Both the position numbers and the translations under genes were made by a program. Of a stretch of 64,000 nt of DNA, positions 15,467 to 22,987 are shown piece after piece; positions within the stretch are counted from its first letter, which is position 1, and each line of letters begins with the position of its first letter. The notes under the pieces were generated by a model. That model saw nothing but the letters and a program-made list of their open reading frames with translations, searched no databases and was not told where the DNA came from. Origin of the DNA: CAISKJ01 sp046351555 (lineage in GTDB: Bacteria > Myxococcota_A > Polyangia > Polyangiales > Ga0077539); contig JAXLYI010000012.1 in assembly GCA_046351555.1 (NCBI GenBank), positions 1 to 64,000 of the forward strand, given 5' to 3'.

Positions 15467-17833
15467 TCAGGGCGCGCCGGCGGCGCCGCGGGTGACGCGG
15501 AACATCACGCGGCGGTTGGCGGCGCGGCCCGCGACGGTGAGGTTGGGGCGGATGGGGCGCGTCTGCCCGAAGCCGCGCGCGGTGAGCTTGTCGGCGGCGA
15601 CGCCGAGCTGCACGAGCCGCTCGCGGACGGCGTCGGCGCGCTGCTGCGAGAGGGTCATGTTGTTCTCGGGCGTGCCCTGGTTGTCGGTGTGGCCCTGGAT
15701 CTCGACCGACGAGATGCTCGAGTTGCGGCGGATGACGTCCGCGATGTCCTCGAGCAGGGTGTTGGAGTCGGGGAGGATCTGCGCCGAGCCCGTCTGGAAG
15801 TGCACCTGGCGGGTGATGACGATCAGGTTGCCCTGGAGGCGCGCGGCCATCGCCCCGCGGCGGCGCGCGGTGATGTTGACGTTGGCGGTCTGGCGCGGCT
15901 CGACGGTGACGGCCTGCGGGGTCGTGCCCATGTGCGTGGCGGTCGGGCCGACCGAGACGAGGTACGGGCCGGCGAGGAGGTCGGCGAGGTTGAAGTTGCC
16001 GCCCTCGTCGGTGGTGGCGGTCTGCTCGAAGGGCGCCTGCTGGCCCTGCGGGACGGAGAAGCCCGGGGCCGGGGCGATGGTCACGGTCGCGTTGGCGACG
16101 GCGGCGCCGCCCTGGCTCGACGTGACGTGGCCCTGGAGGCCGCCGCGGCGCGGGAGCGCGCGGAGCTCGCAGTTGGCCGTGACGGGCGCCGGCGGGGTCG
16201 GCGCGGCCGCGGGGGCGGGGGCCGTGGCGGGCGCGCCGGGGGCCGCGGGGGCGGGCTCGGCGGGGGCGGCCGGCGCGGCGATGGTGAAGGCGCACTCGTT
16301 GGGCTGGTAGCCTTCGGCCTCGACGCGGACGCGGTAGTCGCCGGGCGGGATGTGGCCCGAGCGGAAGGTGCCGTCGGCCGCGGTGGCGAGGACGTGGAGC
16401 TCCGGGTGGCCGGTGAAGGTCACGATCGCGCGGTTGATGCCGGAGTGGCTCTCGGCGTCGCGGACGTTGCCGTTGACGGTGCCGCCGGGGGGCGTGCGGT
16501 CGACCTCGCGGGTGACGACGCGCTCGGGGCCGGGCACCTCGATGCGCTGGTTCTGCAGGTGCGAGTCGTAGGCGAAGGCGGCGCCGAAGAAGAACTGCCA
16601 GGGCGGCGTCGGCGCGAGCTCGCGGACGAAGCTCGAGGTGCCCGAGGTGGCGATGTCGAACGCGAGGATCGCCGAGAGGCCGTTGATGGGCGGGAGCACG
16701 CGCGCGCCGAGGGTGACGCGCGACGGGAGCGACGAGAACCCGACGTCGGGGTTGCCGAGGCAGAGGTCGTCGTCCGCGGCGCCGCCGGGGGCCGCGCCCG
16801 AGGTGCCGGGGTCGTAGCAGGAGTAGCCCTGGCGGTTGACGGGGATGCCGACCGACCACTCGGCGAAGGGGTTGACGTACGGGAGGTTGGCGTCGATGCC
16901 GACGTTGATGCCGACCTGGTCGTGGCGGTTGACGCCGAGGGCGAAGCGCTCGACGCGCGACACCTCGATGTAGCAGCGCGGGTCGTTGGCGAGCGACGAG
17001 GCGCAGTCGGCGGCGGTGACGCCCGCGGCGGCGCGGCGGCGCTGCTCGGTGTCGGTGACCACCGCGGCGCTGTTGTCGAGGAGGTAGCGGACGTTGAGGT
17101 GGAAGCGCAGCGGGACGGACCCGGTGATCTCGTGCAGGTCGAGGCTGGCGAGGGCGCGGAACTGCGCGCTGGTCGAGTCGAGGAGGAGCCCGACGTCGCC
17201 CGAGCGGTTGAGCAGGAGCACCTGCGCGTCGAGGCCGAGGTGGAGGCCGGTGGTGACGCGGAAGGCGCCCTTGACGCCGAGGGTCGAGTCGCCGAGCACC
17301 TGGAAGAGGGCGGGGCGCTCGCGGTTGTTGGAGTTGGCGTAGGCGCGGATCGAGCCGAAGATCTCGAGGAAGTCGAGCGGGTTGTACGAGAGGGTGATCG
17401 TGCCGCCGACGTGGCTGGCGCTGTCGGCGCCGCCGACCGCCGCGGTGCCCGTCAGCGTCGGGGGCCGGAGGAACTCCGACGCCCCGAAGTACTCGCCGGT
17501 GAACCCGAAGCGGAACGAGCCCGCCGCGCCCGTCTGCGCGCTGGCGGTGCGCAGGAGGCCGATGGAGCCGTCGAGCGTCGAGTAGCGCGCGCGCATGCGG
17601 ATGCGGCGGTCTTCGTCGGACTCGGGCGTCGCGGGGGCGCTCGGCTCGGCGGGGGTCTCGCTGGCGCCGGAGCCGCCCGACTCGCTCGGCGCGGGGTTGG
17701 CGGCCGGGGCCTCCTCCTCCTCCTCGTCGTCCTCCGAGGAGCTCGCGGGGGGGTTTTGCTGCGCGTACGCAGCGAACGGGATGAACTGCGCCGCGAGCAT
17801 CAGCGCCAACCATCGAGACTGCCGCATCATCAT
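15467..17833 (-). CDS. OmpA-family outer-membrane protein with two carboxypeptidase-regulatory-like domains
   Basis: 788 residues. A signal peptide ends near YAQQ and is followed by an acidic/Pro linker with EDDEEEEE. About 75-420 looks like outer-membrane beta strands with many aromatic-terminated segments. Two CarboxypepD-regulatory or SpaA-like folds follow (about 435-495, starting GGTVNGNVRDAESHSG, and 565-650, starting GGLQGHVTSSQGG), joined by a Pro/Ala linker. Residues 672-780 are an OmpA C-terminal peptidoglycan-binding domain with VEIQGHTDNQGTPENN and LSQQRADAVRERL. It should tether the outer membrane to the cell wall. Three consecutive ATG codons occur; GGAGG is three bases before the first, so translation may begin at the second (17830) or third (17827). 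Confidence 0.85.
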   Translation of the reverse strand: MMMRQSRWLALMLAAQFIPFAAYAQQNPPASSSEDDEEEEEAPAANPAPSESGGSGASETPAEPSAPATPESDEDRRIRMRARYSTLDGSIGLLRTASAQTGAAGSFRFGFTGEYFGASEFLRPPTLTGTAAVGGADSASHVGGTITLSYNPLDFLEIFGSIRAYANSNNRERPALFQVLGDSTLGVKGAFRVTTGLHLGLDAQVLLLNRSGDVGLLLDSTSAQFRALASLDLHEITGSVPLRFHLNVRYLLDNSAAVVTDTEQRRRAAAGVTAADCASSLANDPRCYIEVSRVERFALGVNRHDQVGINVGIDANLPYVNPFAEWSVGIPVNRQGYSCYDPGTSGAAPGGAADDDLCLGNPDVGFSSLPSRVTLGARVLPPINGLSAILAFDIATSGTSSFVRELAPTPPWQFFFGAAFAYDSHLQNQRIEVPGPERVVTREVDRTPPGGTVNGNVRDAESHSGINRAIVTFTGHPELHVLATAADGTFRSGHIPPGDYRVRVEAEGYQPNECAFTIAAPAAPAEPAPAAPGAPATAPAPAAAPTPPAPVTANCELRALPRRGGLQGHVTSSQGGAAVANATVTIAPAPGFSVPQGQQAPFEQTATTDEGGNFNLADLLAGPYLVSVGPTATHMGTTPQAVTVEPRQTANVNITARRRGAMAARLQGNLIVITRQVHFQTGSAQILPDSNTLLEDIADVIRRNSSISSVEIQGHTDNQGTPENNMTLSQQRADAVRERLVQLGVAADKLTARGFGQTRPIRPNLTVAGRAANRRVMFRVTRGAAGAP

Positions 17834-17997
17834 TCGCCTCCGGGGGACCTTGTCGTTCCTGCGCGTCGGCGCTGCGCCGCGGCAGGCAAAAGCCTTATGG
17901 GTCGCGCGTTTCTACCACCCTCGCGAAAATCTCGTCCAGCACTCGCCAGGGACGCGGCGCAGCGCCCGCATGCGTTGACGAAACTCCCGCGGCGGCT

Positions 17998-18258
17998 TCA
18001 CCTCGCGCCCGGGGCGGGGCCGAGGGGCGGCTCGCCGGGGCCGGGCTCGTTGGAGAGGAGCACCTCGATGCGCCGCTCGGCCGCGTCGAGGCGTCGCTGG
18101 CCTTCGCGCGTGAGCCGCACGCCCTCCTCGAAGATCTTGAGCGACTCTTCGAGGGGCAGGTCGCCCTTCTCGAGCTTCTCGACCACGCCGCCGAGCCGCT
18201 CGAGGATCGCCTCGAGCGACATCGCCTCGCCCGCGCCGTTGCTGGGGGTGTCGTTCAT
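17998..18258 (-). CDS. xseB: Exodeoxyribonuclease VII small subunit
   Basis: 86 residues from the ATG at 18258; an in-frame ATG at 18297 would add 13 residues not typical of the family. The core SLEAILERLGGVVEKLEKG, DLPLEESLKIFEEGVRL and LDAAERRIEVLL matches the XseB coiled hairpin, which binds the XseA catalytic subunit for single-strand DNA degradation. xseA is not in the window, and the gene lies between a small outer-membrane protein gene and the OmpA-family gene. Confidence 0.88.
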   Translation of the reverse strand: MNDTPSNGAGEAMSLEAILERLGGVVEKLEKGDLPLEESLKIFEEGVRLTREGQRRLDAAERRIEVLLSNEPGPGEPPLGPAPGAR

Positions 18259-18328
18259 GGGGGCGCAGTCATCGCCCCGAGGCGCGCGCGCGGTCAAGTC
18301 CCCGCCGGCGCGGTCGCGGTCGGTGCGC

Positions 18329-18883
18329 TCAGGGCGAGCCGCCGGAGATCGCGCGGATGAGCCGGTGCGCGATCATGCCCATGTCGACGCCGACCGTCAC
18401 GCGCAGGTCGTGCTCCTCGGTGGTGTCGCCGCGGAGGTACTGGTGCGCGACCTCGACGCACGCGAGGCCCGCGAGGGCGGTGAGCAGCACGCCGTGGCGG
18501 AGCCCGACGACCTGGTCGCGGTCGACGGCGCCGACGACGAAGCGCGGCGTCCACGAGACGTGGAGCGGCACGGTGCCGTAGCCCACGGCGAGCCCGAACT
18601 GCCAGAGCACCGTCACGTCTTCGCCGCGCTGGAGGGGCGCGAACCCGAGCTCGGGGCCGAGGTGCCACGCCCGCCCGTGCGCCCCCTGGCGGAAGAACCG
18701 CACGCCCGCGGTGAGGTCGCCCGCGAACTCGCCCCCGAGGGCCCCTTGCGACGGCGCCACGAGGGCCCCGCCGCCCATCGCCCGCACCGAGAAGAGCGGG
18801 ATCCAGCGCGCGTCCTGGGCGCCGGCCGTCGCGCCCGCGAGGGCGGCGGCGAGGGCCAGGGGGGCGGCGACGGCGAGGCGCAT
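18329..18883 (-). CDS. Predicted outer-membrane beta-barrel protein
   Basis: 184 residues from the ATG at 18883, chosen because it gives a clean signal peptide (LAVAAPLALAAALAGATAGAQ). The mature part alternates amphipathic strands such as GGALVAPSQGALGGEFAGDL, VRFFRQG and FGLAVGYGTVPLHVSW, consistent with an 8-stranded barrel. I do not recognise a family. It lies in a leftward run from serS through xseB, 61 bases after the TPR gene. Confidence 0.65.
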   Translation of the reverse strand: MRLAVAAPLALAAALAGATAGAQDARWIPLFSVRAMGGGALVAPSQGALGGEFAGDLTAGVRFFRQGAHGRAWHLGPELGFAPLQRGEDVTVLWQFGLAVGYGTVPLHVSWTPRFVVGAVDRDQVVGLRHGVLLTALAGLACVEVAHQYLRGDTTEEHDLRVTVGVDMGMIAHRLIRAISGGSP

Positions 18884-18944
18884 CGGGGGAGTGGGCTTGT
18901 AACGCCACCCGGGGCGCGCCACCAGGGGGGACGTGGGATGTTCG

Positions 18945-19745
18945 CTACTGCGAGCGCCGGTCGCCGAGGACGGAGACCTGGAGGTTGGCGAACTCGTCGT
19001 CACCGCGGGGCGAGGGCTGCGGGGGGAGCATCGAGGGGAGGTGCGCGGTGTCTTCGTCGAGCATGCGGAGGTACACCTCCGCGGGGCGCTGGGCGGGGTC
19101 GAGGGCGAGGGCCCGGCGCCAGGCGCGCTCGGCGTCGTCGCGGCGCCCTTGACGGAAGTAGGTGAGCCCGAGCGCGACGAAGGCCGGGGCGTAGGCGGGG
19201 GCGCGCGCGGTGGCGTCTTCGAGCGCGGCGCGGGCGCCGTCGATGTCGCCGGCCGAGCGGAGCACCACGCCGAGCCGGGTGCGGAGCTCGCCGTCGTCGG
19301 GGCGGAGCGCGAGGCCGCGGCGGTACTCGTGGGCGGCGTCTTCGAAGAGGCTGAGCTGCTCGTAGGCGCGGGCCACGGCGGCGTGCATCCCGGCGAGGCG
19401 CGAGCGCTCGAAGGGCGAGAGGCGGTCGCTCGGGCCGCGCGGGGCGACGGCGGTGCCCGACACCTCGCGGGCCTCGGCGTAGAGCCCGAGCTCGTTGCAG
19501 GTGATCGCGAGGTGGAGGGCGGCCTCGGCGTGGTTGGGGTCGCCGGCGAGCGCGCGCTGGAAGCACTCGCGGGCGCCGGCGAGGTCGTTGCGCTCGTGGA
19601 GCACGAGGCCGAGGAGGTGGTGCGCCTCGGCGGCGTCGGCGCGCTGGCGGAGCACCTCCCGCAGGAGCGTCTCGGCCGCGGCGGTGTCGCGCCGGGCGAG
19701 GTGCTCCTGGGCGAGGGTGAGGAGCTGGCGGACGGGGTCGTTCAC
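18945..19745 (-). CDS. Tetratricopeptide-repeat protein
   Basis: 266 residues, no signal peptide. At least five TPR units are visible: residues 3-36, 37-70 (AEAHHLLGLVLHERNDLAGA), 71-104 (AEAALHLAITCNELGLYAEA), 122-155, 156-189 and 190-222 (YAPAFVALGLTYFRQGRRDD). The Pro-rich end is probably disordered. TPR arrays are protein-binding scaffolds, and no enzymatic domain is present. The gene follows a BamD-like gene, but the cytoplasmic prediction argues against a BAM role. Confidence 0.85.
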   Translation of the reverse strand: MNDPVRQLLTLAQEHLARRDTAAAETLLREVLRQRADAAEAHHLLGLVLHERNDLAGARECFQRALAGDPNHAEAALHLAITCNELGLYAEAREVSGTAVAPRGPSDRLSPFERSRLAGMHAAVARAYEQLSLFEDAAHEYRRGLALRPDDGELRTRLGVVLRSAGDIDGARAALEDATARAPAYAPAFVALGLTYFRQGRRDDAERAWRRALALDPAQRPAEVYLRMLDEDTAHLPSMLPPQPSPRGDDEFANLQVSVLGDRRSQ

Positions 19746-19889
19746 GGTGCGCTCGCAGTGGCGTCGTCGGGTGCGCGGGGGGCGACGTCGGGCGCCACGT
19801 TAAACCACCCGCGGGCCGGTCACCACCGTGTTCGAGGGCCCGCAGAGGGCGTGCGGAACGTGCGCTAGGGCCCCTTCGGGGCGGTGGCG

Positions 19890-20783
19890 CTACCGGCGGG
19901 GCTGCGACGGCTCGGCCGGGCGGGCGGAGGGCGTCACGTCTTCGGTGGCGCCGGTCTCTTCGTCGGCGGGCGCCTCGTCGAGCTGGACGGCAGTGGCGGG
20001 CGACGAACCGATGCGCGCGAGGTGGGCCGCGGCGGCCTCGCTCTCGGCGGCGTTGGGGAAGCGCTCGCGGAGCTGCTGGAAGGCGCCGCGGGCCTCGGGC
20101 GCCTGCCCGAGCCGGAGGAGCGTCTCGCCGAGGCGGAGCAGGGCCAGGGGCTCGAGCGTCGAGCCGCGGTAGCGGGTGAGCACGCCGCGCAGGCGGCTGG
20201 CGGCGGCGGCGTGGCGGTCGCGGCTGCCGTAGAAGTTGGCGACGTAGATCTCGTGGCGGACGAGCGTCTCGCGCACGCGCTGGTGGATGCGGCGGGCCTC
20301 CTCCGCGTGGGGCGAGTCGCCGTGGTCGCGGAGGAAGCGGGCGAGGGCCGTGTCGGCGTCGTGCGCCGCCGAGAGGTCGCGCTCCCACTGCGGCGGCGTG
20401 AGGAACCAGTCCTCCGGCATCTGCTCGACGTGGCACCGCGCGATCATGAAGCGCGCGTAGGGCGCCTCGGGGTGCGAGCCGTGGTAGCGCAGCCACGAGC
20501 GGAAGCCCGAGAGCGCCTCGGTGTAGCGCTCCTGCTTGAACTCGATGTCCGCGAGGCGCAGCTCGGCGAGGGTCGCCTGGCGGCTGGTGCCATACTGCCG
20601 CTGGATCGCGCGAAAGGCCTCCTGCGCCTCGGGCCACGACTCGTCGTTGTAGAGCGAGAGGGCGCTCTGGTAGGCGCGCTCGGCGGCGTCGGCGGCGCTC
20701 TCCCCCGGCCGCGCGGCGGCGCCGGTGGTGGCGCACGCGGCGGGCAGCGCGAGCAGGCAGAGGGCGAGGAGTCGCGGACGCAT
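19890..20783 (-). CDS. BamD/YfiO-like outer-membrane assembly lipoprotein
   Basis: 297 residues from the ATG at 20783. The lipoprotein signal ends at LPAAC. TPR-like helices follow: AERAYQSALSLYNDESWPEAQEAF (read as AYQSALSLYNDESWPEAQ), LRLADIEFKQERYTEAL, APYARFMIARCHVEQM, then HEIYVANFYGSRDRHAAAASRL, the BamD segment preceding the last repeat. In the BAM complex BamD contacts BamA and recruits barrel substrates. Length and repeat order fit BamD. The acidic C-terminal tail (AEDEETGATEDVT-like) is extra. It lies 72 bases downstream of serS. A paralogue with another assembly role is possible. Confidence 0.82.
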   Translation of the reverse strand: MRPRLLALCLLALPAACATTGAAARPGESAADAAERAYQSALSLYNDESWPEAQEAFRAIQRQYGTSRQATLAELRLADIEFKQERYTEALSGFRSWLRYHGSHPEAPYARFMIARCHVEQMPEDWFLTPPQWERDLSAAHDADTALARFLRDHGDSPHAEEARRIHQRVRETLVRHEIYVANFYGSRDRHAAAASRLRGVLTRYRGSTLEPLALLRLGETLLRLGQAPEARGAFQQLRERFPNAAESEAAAAHLARIGSSPATAVQLDEAPADEETGATEDVTPSARPAEPSQPRR

Positions 20784-20796
20784 CGGCGTGGCCGGT

Positions 20797-20825
20797 CGCA
20801 TATCCCAGAACGCCCCCGGGGGCAA
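20797..20825 (-). promoter_or_regulatory. Candidate promoter for the BamD-like gene
   Basis: On the minus strand TTGCCC (20820-20825) and TATGCG (20797-20802) are 17 bases apart, and the -10 lies 13 bases before the ATG at 20783. Confidence 0.35.
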
Positions 20826-20855
20826 CGAAACCCGCGGACGGCGGCGAGGGGAGGG

Positions 20856-22163
20856 TCAGCGCTTCGTGATGCGGTCGAGGCCGCGGAGGTAGGGGCGGAG
20901 GGCCTCGGGCACGCGCACGCTGCCGTCGGCCTGCTGGTACTGCTCGAGGATCGCCACCAGCGTGCGGCCGACGGCGAGGCCCGAGCCGTTGAGCGTGTGG
21001 AGGAGGCGCGGCTTCGCCTTGGCGTCGCCCGCGGGCCGGTATTTCAGCCCCGCGCGGCGGGCCTGGTAGTCGCCGAAGTTGGAGCAGCTCGAGATCTCGC
21101 GGTAGCGGTCCTGGCCCGGGAGCCACACCTCGAGGTCGTACGTCTTGCGGGCCGAGGCGCCGAGGTCGCCGCCGCAGAGGAGCACCTTGCGGTAGTGGAG
21201 CCCGAGCTTGCGGAGCACCGCCTCGGCGTCGGCGGTGAGCGCCTCGTGGGCCGCGTCCGAGTCCTCCGGTCGCTCGAGGCGCACCACCTCCACCTTGTCG
21301 AACTGGTGCTGCCGGATGAGCCCGCGCGTGTCCTTGCCGTAGGTGCCGGCCTCGGCGCGGAAGCAGGGCGTGAACGACGTGTACTTCCGCGGGAGCGTGG
21401 CGCCGTCGAGGATCTCGCCCCCGTGCAGGTTGGTGACGGGCACCTCCGCGGTCGGGATGAGGTAGAGGTCGTACGAGCGCTCGCCGGTCGCGGCGATCTT
21501 GAAGAGGTCGGCTTCGAACTTCGGGAGCTGCCCCGTCCCGCGGAGCGCGTCGCCCTTCACGAGGAAGGGCGGGTACGCCTCGGTGTACCCGTGCTCGTGG
21601 ACGTGGAGGTCGAGCATGAAGCTCACGAGCGCGCGCTCCATCGCCGCGCCGAGGCCCCAGAGCACGGTGAAGCGCGCGCCCGAGAGCTTCGCGCCGCGCT
21701 CGAAATCGAGGATGCCCAGGGCCTCGCCGAGGTCGTGGTGGTCGCGCGGGGCGAAGTCGAACGAGGGCCTCTCGCCCCAGGTCGAGACCACCACGTTGCT
21801 CTCTTCATCGGCGCCCGCGGGGACGCTCTCGTCGGGGAGGTTGGGGATGCGCAGGAGGATGTCCTCGATCTCGCGCTCGGCGGCGTCCTTCTGCGCTTCG
21901 AACGCCTTGGCCTCCTCGCCGAGCTTGCGGGCGCGCTCGCGCAGCTCGTTCTGCTCGGGCGACCCCTTGGGGAGCTTCGGGAACTGGGCGCTCGCCTCGT
22001 TCTGCTGCTGGCGGAGGGACTCGTTCTGCCGGATGGCGGCGCGGCGCGCGTCGGCGAGCTCCTTGATCCGCTCGAAGCCGAGGTCGGCGGGGTTCTTGTT
22101 GCGCTTGCGGAGGCCGGCTTCGACGGCCCCCAGGTTGTCGACGACGAATCGCAGGTCGAGCAT
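20856..22163 (-). CDS. serS: Seryl-tRNA synthetase
   Basis: 435 residues, normal length. The N-terminal coiled-coil arm spans about 27-100 (RIKELADARRAAIRQNESLR). Class II motifs are present: motif 2 FRAEAGTYGKDTRGLIRQHQ and motif 3 LNGSGLAVGRTLVAILEQYQ, plus TAEVPVTNLH and the serine-binding region near CSNFGDYQARR. It charges tRNA-Ser (and tRNA-Sec) with serine. The ATG at 22163 is the first start that gives the usual MLDLRFVVDN opening. It heads the leftward gene run and is divergent from a lipoprotein gene. Confidence 0.97.
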   Translation of the reverse strand: MLDLRFVVDNLGAVEAGLRKRNKNPADLGFERIKELADARRAAIRQNESLRQQQNEASAQFPKLPKGSPEQNELRERARKLGEEAKAFEAQKDAAEREIEDILLRIPNLPDESVPAGADEESNVVVSTWGERPSFDFAPRDHHDLGEALGILDFERGAKLSGARFTVLWGLGAAMERALVSFMLDLHVHEHGYTEAYPPFLVKGDALRGTGQLPKFEADLFKIAATGERSYDLYLIPTAEVPVTNLHGGEILDGATLPRKYTSFTPCFRAEAGTYGKDTRGLIRQHQFDKVEVVRLERPEDSDAAHEALTADAEAVLRKLGLHYRKVLLCGGDLGASARKTYDLEVWLPGQDRYREISSCSNFGDYQARRAGLKYRPAGDAKAKPRLLHTLNGSGLAVGRTLVAILEQYQQADGSVRVPEALRPYLRGLDRITKR

Positions 22164-22175
22164 GGCGGGGCGCGG

Positions 22176-22204
22176 AGCCTAGTACACGGCGCCGGCGGTT
22201 TCGA
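22176..22204 (-). promoter_or_regulatory. Candidate serS promoter
   Basis: Minus-strand TAGGCT (22176-22181) lies 12 bases before the serS ATG. TCGAAA (22199-22204) is 17 bases further upstream as a weak -35. No Shine-Dalgarno sequence is seen between the -10 and the start. Confidence 0.4.
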
Positions 22205-22230
22205 GGCGCTTTCTCCCGCGCGTCTCGTGA

Positions 22231-22236
22231 TAGCGT
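22231..22236 (+). promoter_or_regulatory. Candidate -10 (TAGCGT) for the lipoprotein/peptidase operon
   Basis: TAGCGT followed by CGCC lies 12 bases before the ATG at 22249, in the 85-base divergent gap shared with serS. The same TGATAGsGTCGC string occurs before the DUF2378 gene at 37101. Confidence 0.4.
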
Positions 22237-22248
22237 CGCCCGGCGCGC

Positions 22249-22983
22249 ATGTTCGCACGGCCCACCCCCGCCGCCCTCCTCCTCGCGCTCGCGGCCCTCG
22301 CGTGCCGCCGCGACCGCGTCGACACCCGCGCCGTCACCCCGCTCGTCCCCCAGGGGTCGGAGCGCCTCGACGCCGGCGCCGACGCGCGCCGTTCGCCCTC
22401 GGGCTCTCGGCCCCGCCGCGGGGTGCGCTACGTCGCCGACCGCCCGGCGCCCGACGGGGCCCTCGGCGTCCGCTGGGGGATGACCCGCGCGGCCCTGCTC
22501 GAGGCCAACCGCGCCGCCGCCGTCGAGTGCCGCGACTCGCGCGAGTACGTCTTCTGCCGCCGCGCCCTCGCCGAGGTGCCGCTGCCGGTGGTGGTCACCT
22601 ACGAGTTCTGCGGGGCGGCGCTCTGCAGCGTGGCGATCGACGCGCCGCCGACGCGCGACGAGGCGCAGATGTCCGACCACTTCGACCGGCTCTACGGGAT
22701 GGTGGTGCGCACGCTCGGCCCGCCCTCGGACGAGGCCCGCACGGTGGCCGCGGGCTGCGCCGGGCACCTCGCGCTCTGCCTCGCGTCGAAGCAGTCCGAG
22801 CTCACCGCGCGCTGGGCCTGGCGCGACGGGCCGCACGTCCAGCTCTCCGTCGACCAGGACGAGGAGAACGCCTTCCGCGCCCTCGCCTCGGTGACGTGGC
22901 TCTCGGCCGAGCGCGCGCGCCGCCAGGAGTCGGCCGACGAGCTCGCCGACGCCGACGCCGGCGCCCCGCCGCCCGACCGCTGA
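22249..22983 (+). CDS. Lipoprotein of unknown function
   Basis: 244 residues. The signal ends at LAALAC (Cys19). An Arg/Ser-rich linker leads to a domain starting GALGVRWGMTRAALLEANRA, with ECRDSREYVFCRR, FCGAALCSVAID and CAGHLALCLASK; six cysteines suggest disulfides. The GVRWGMTRAxLxxAN start is the type seen in small secreted beta-sandwich proteins that measure a ligand, but I recognise no family. It ends in an Asp/Ala-rich tail. It lies 4 bases upstream of the large protease-like gene and is surely co-transcribed, so it may be a partner of that outer-membrane protein. Confidence 0.7.
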   Translation: MFARPTPAALLLALAALACRRDRVDTRAVTPLVPQGSERLDAGADARRSPSGSRPRRGVRYVADRPAPDGALGVRWGMTRAALLEANRAAAVECRDSREYVFCRRALAEVPLPVVVTYEFCGAALCSVAIDAPPTRDEAQMSDHFDRLYGMVVRTLGPPSDEARTVAAGCAGHLALCLASKQSELTARWAWRDGPHVQLSVDQDEENAFRALASVTWLSAERARRQESADELADADAGAPPPDR

Positions 22984-22987
22984 CGCG

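Noticed and set aside
15689..19165. 1158-aa plus-strand ORF
   Set aside because: It runs antisense across the OmpA-family, XseB and outer-membrane genes; its Gly/Arg/Val/Asp composition is typical of antisense frames in very GC-rich DNA.
19866..19884. GCCCC-TTC-GGGGC hairpin after the BamD-like gene
   Set aside because: Only five base pairs and no T tract; too weak to call a terminator.
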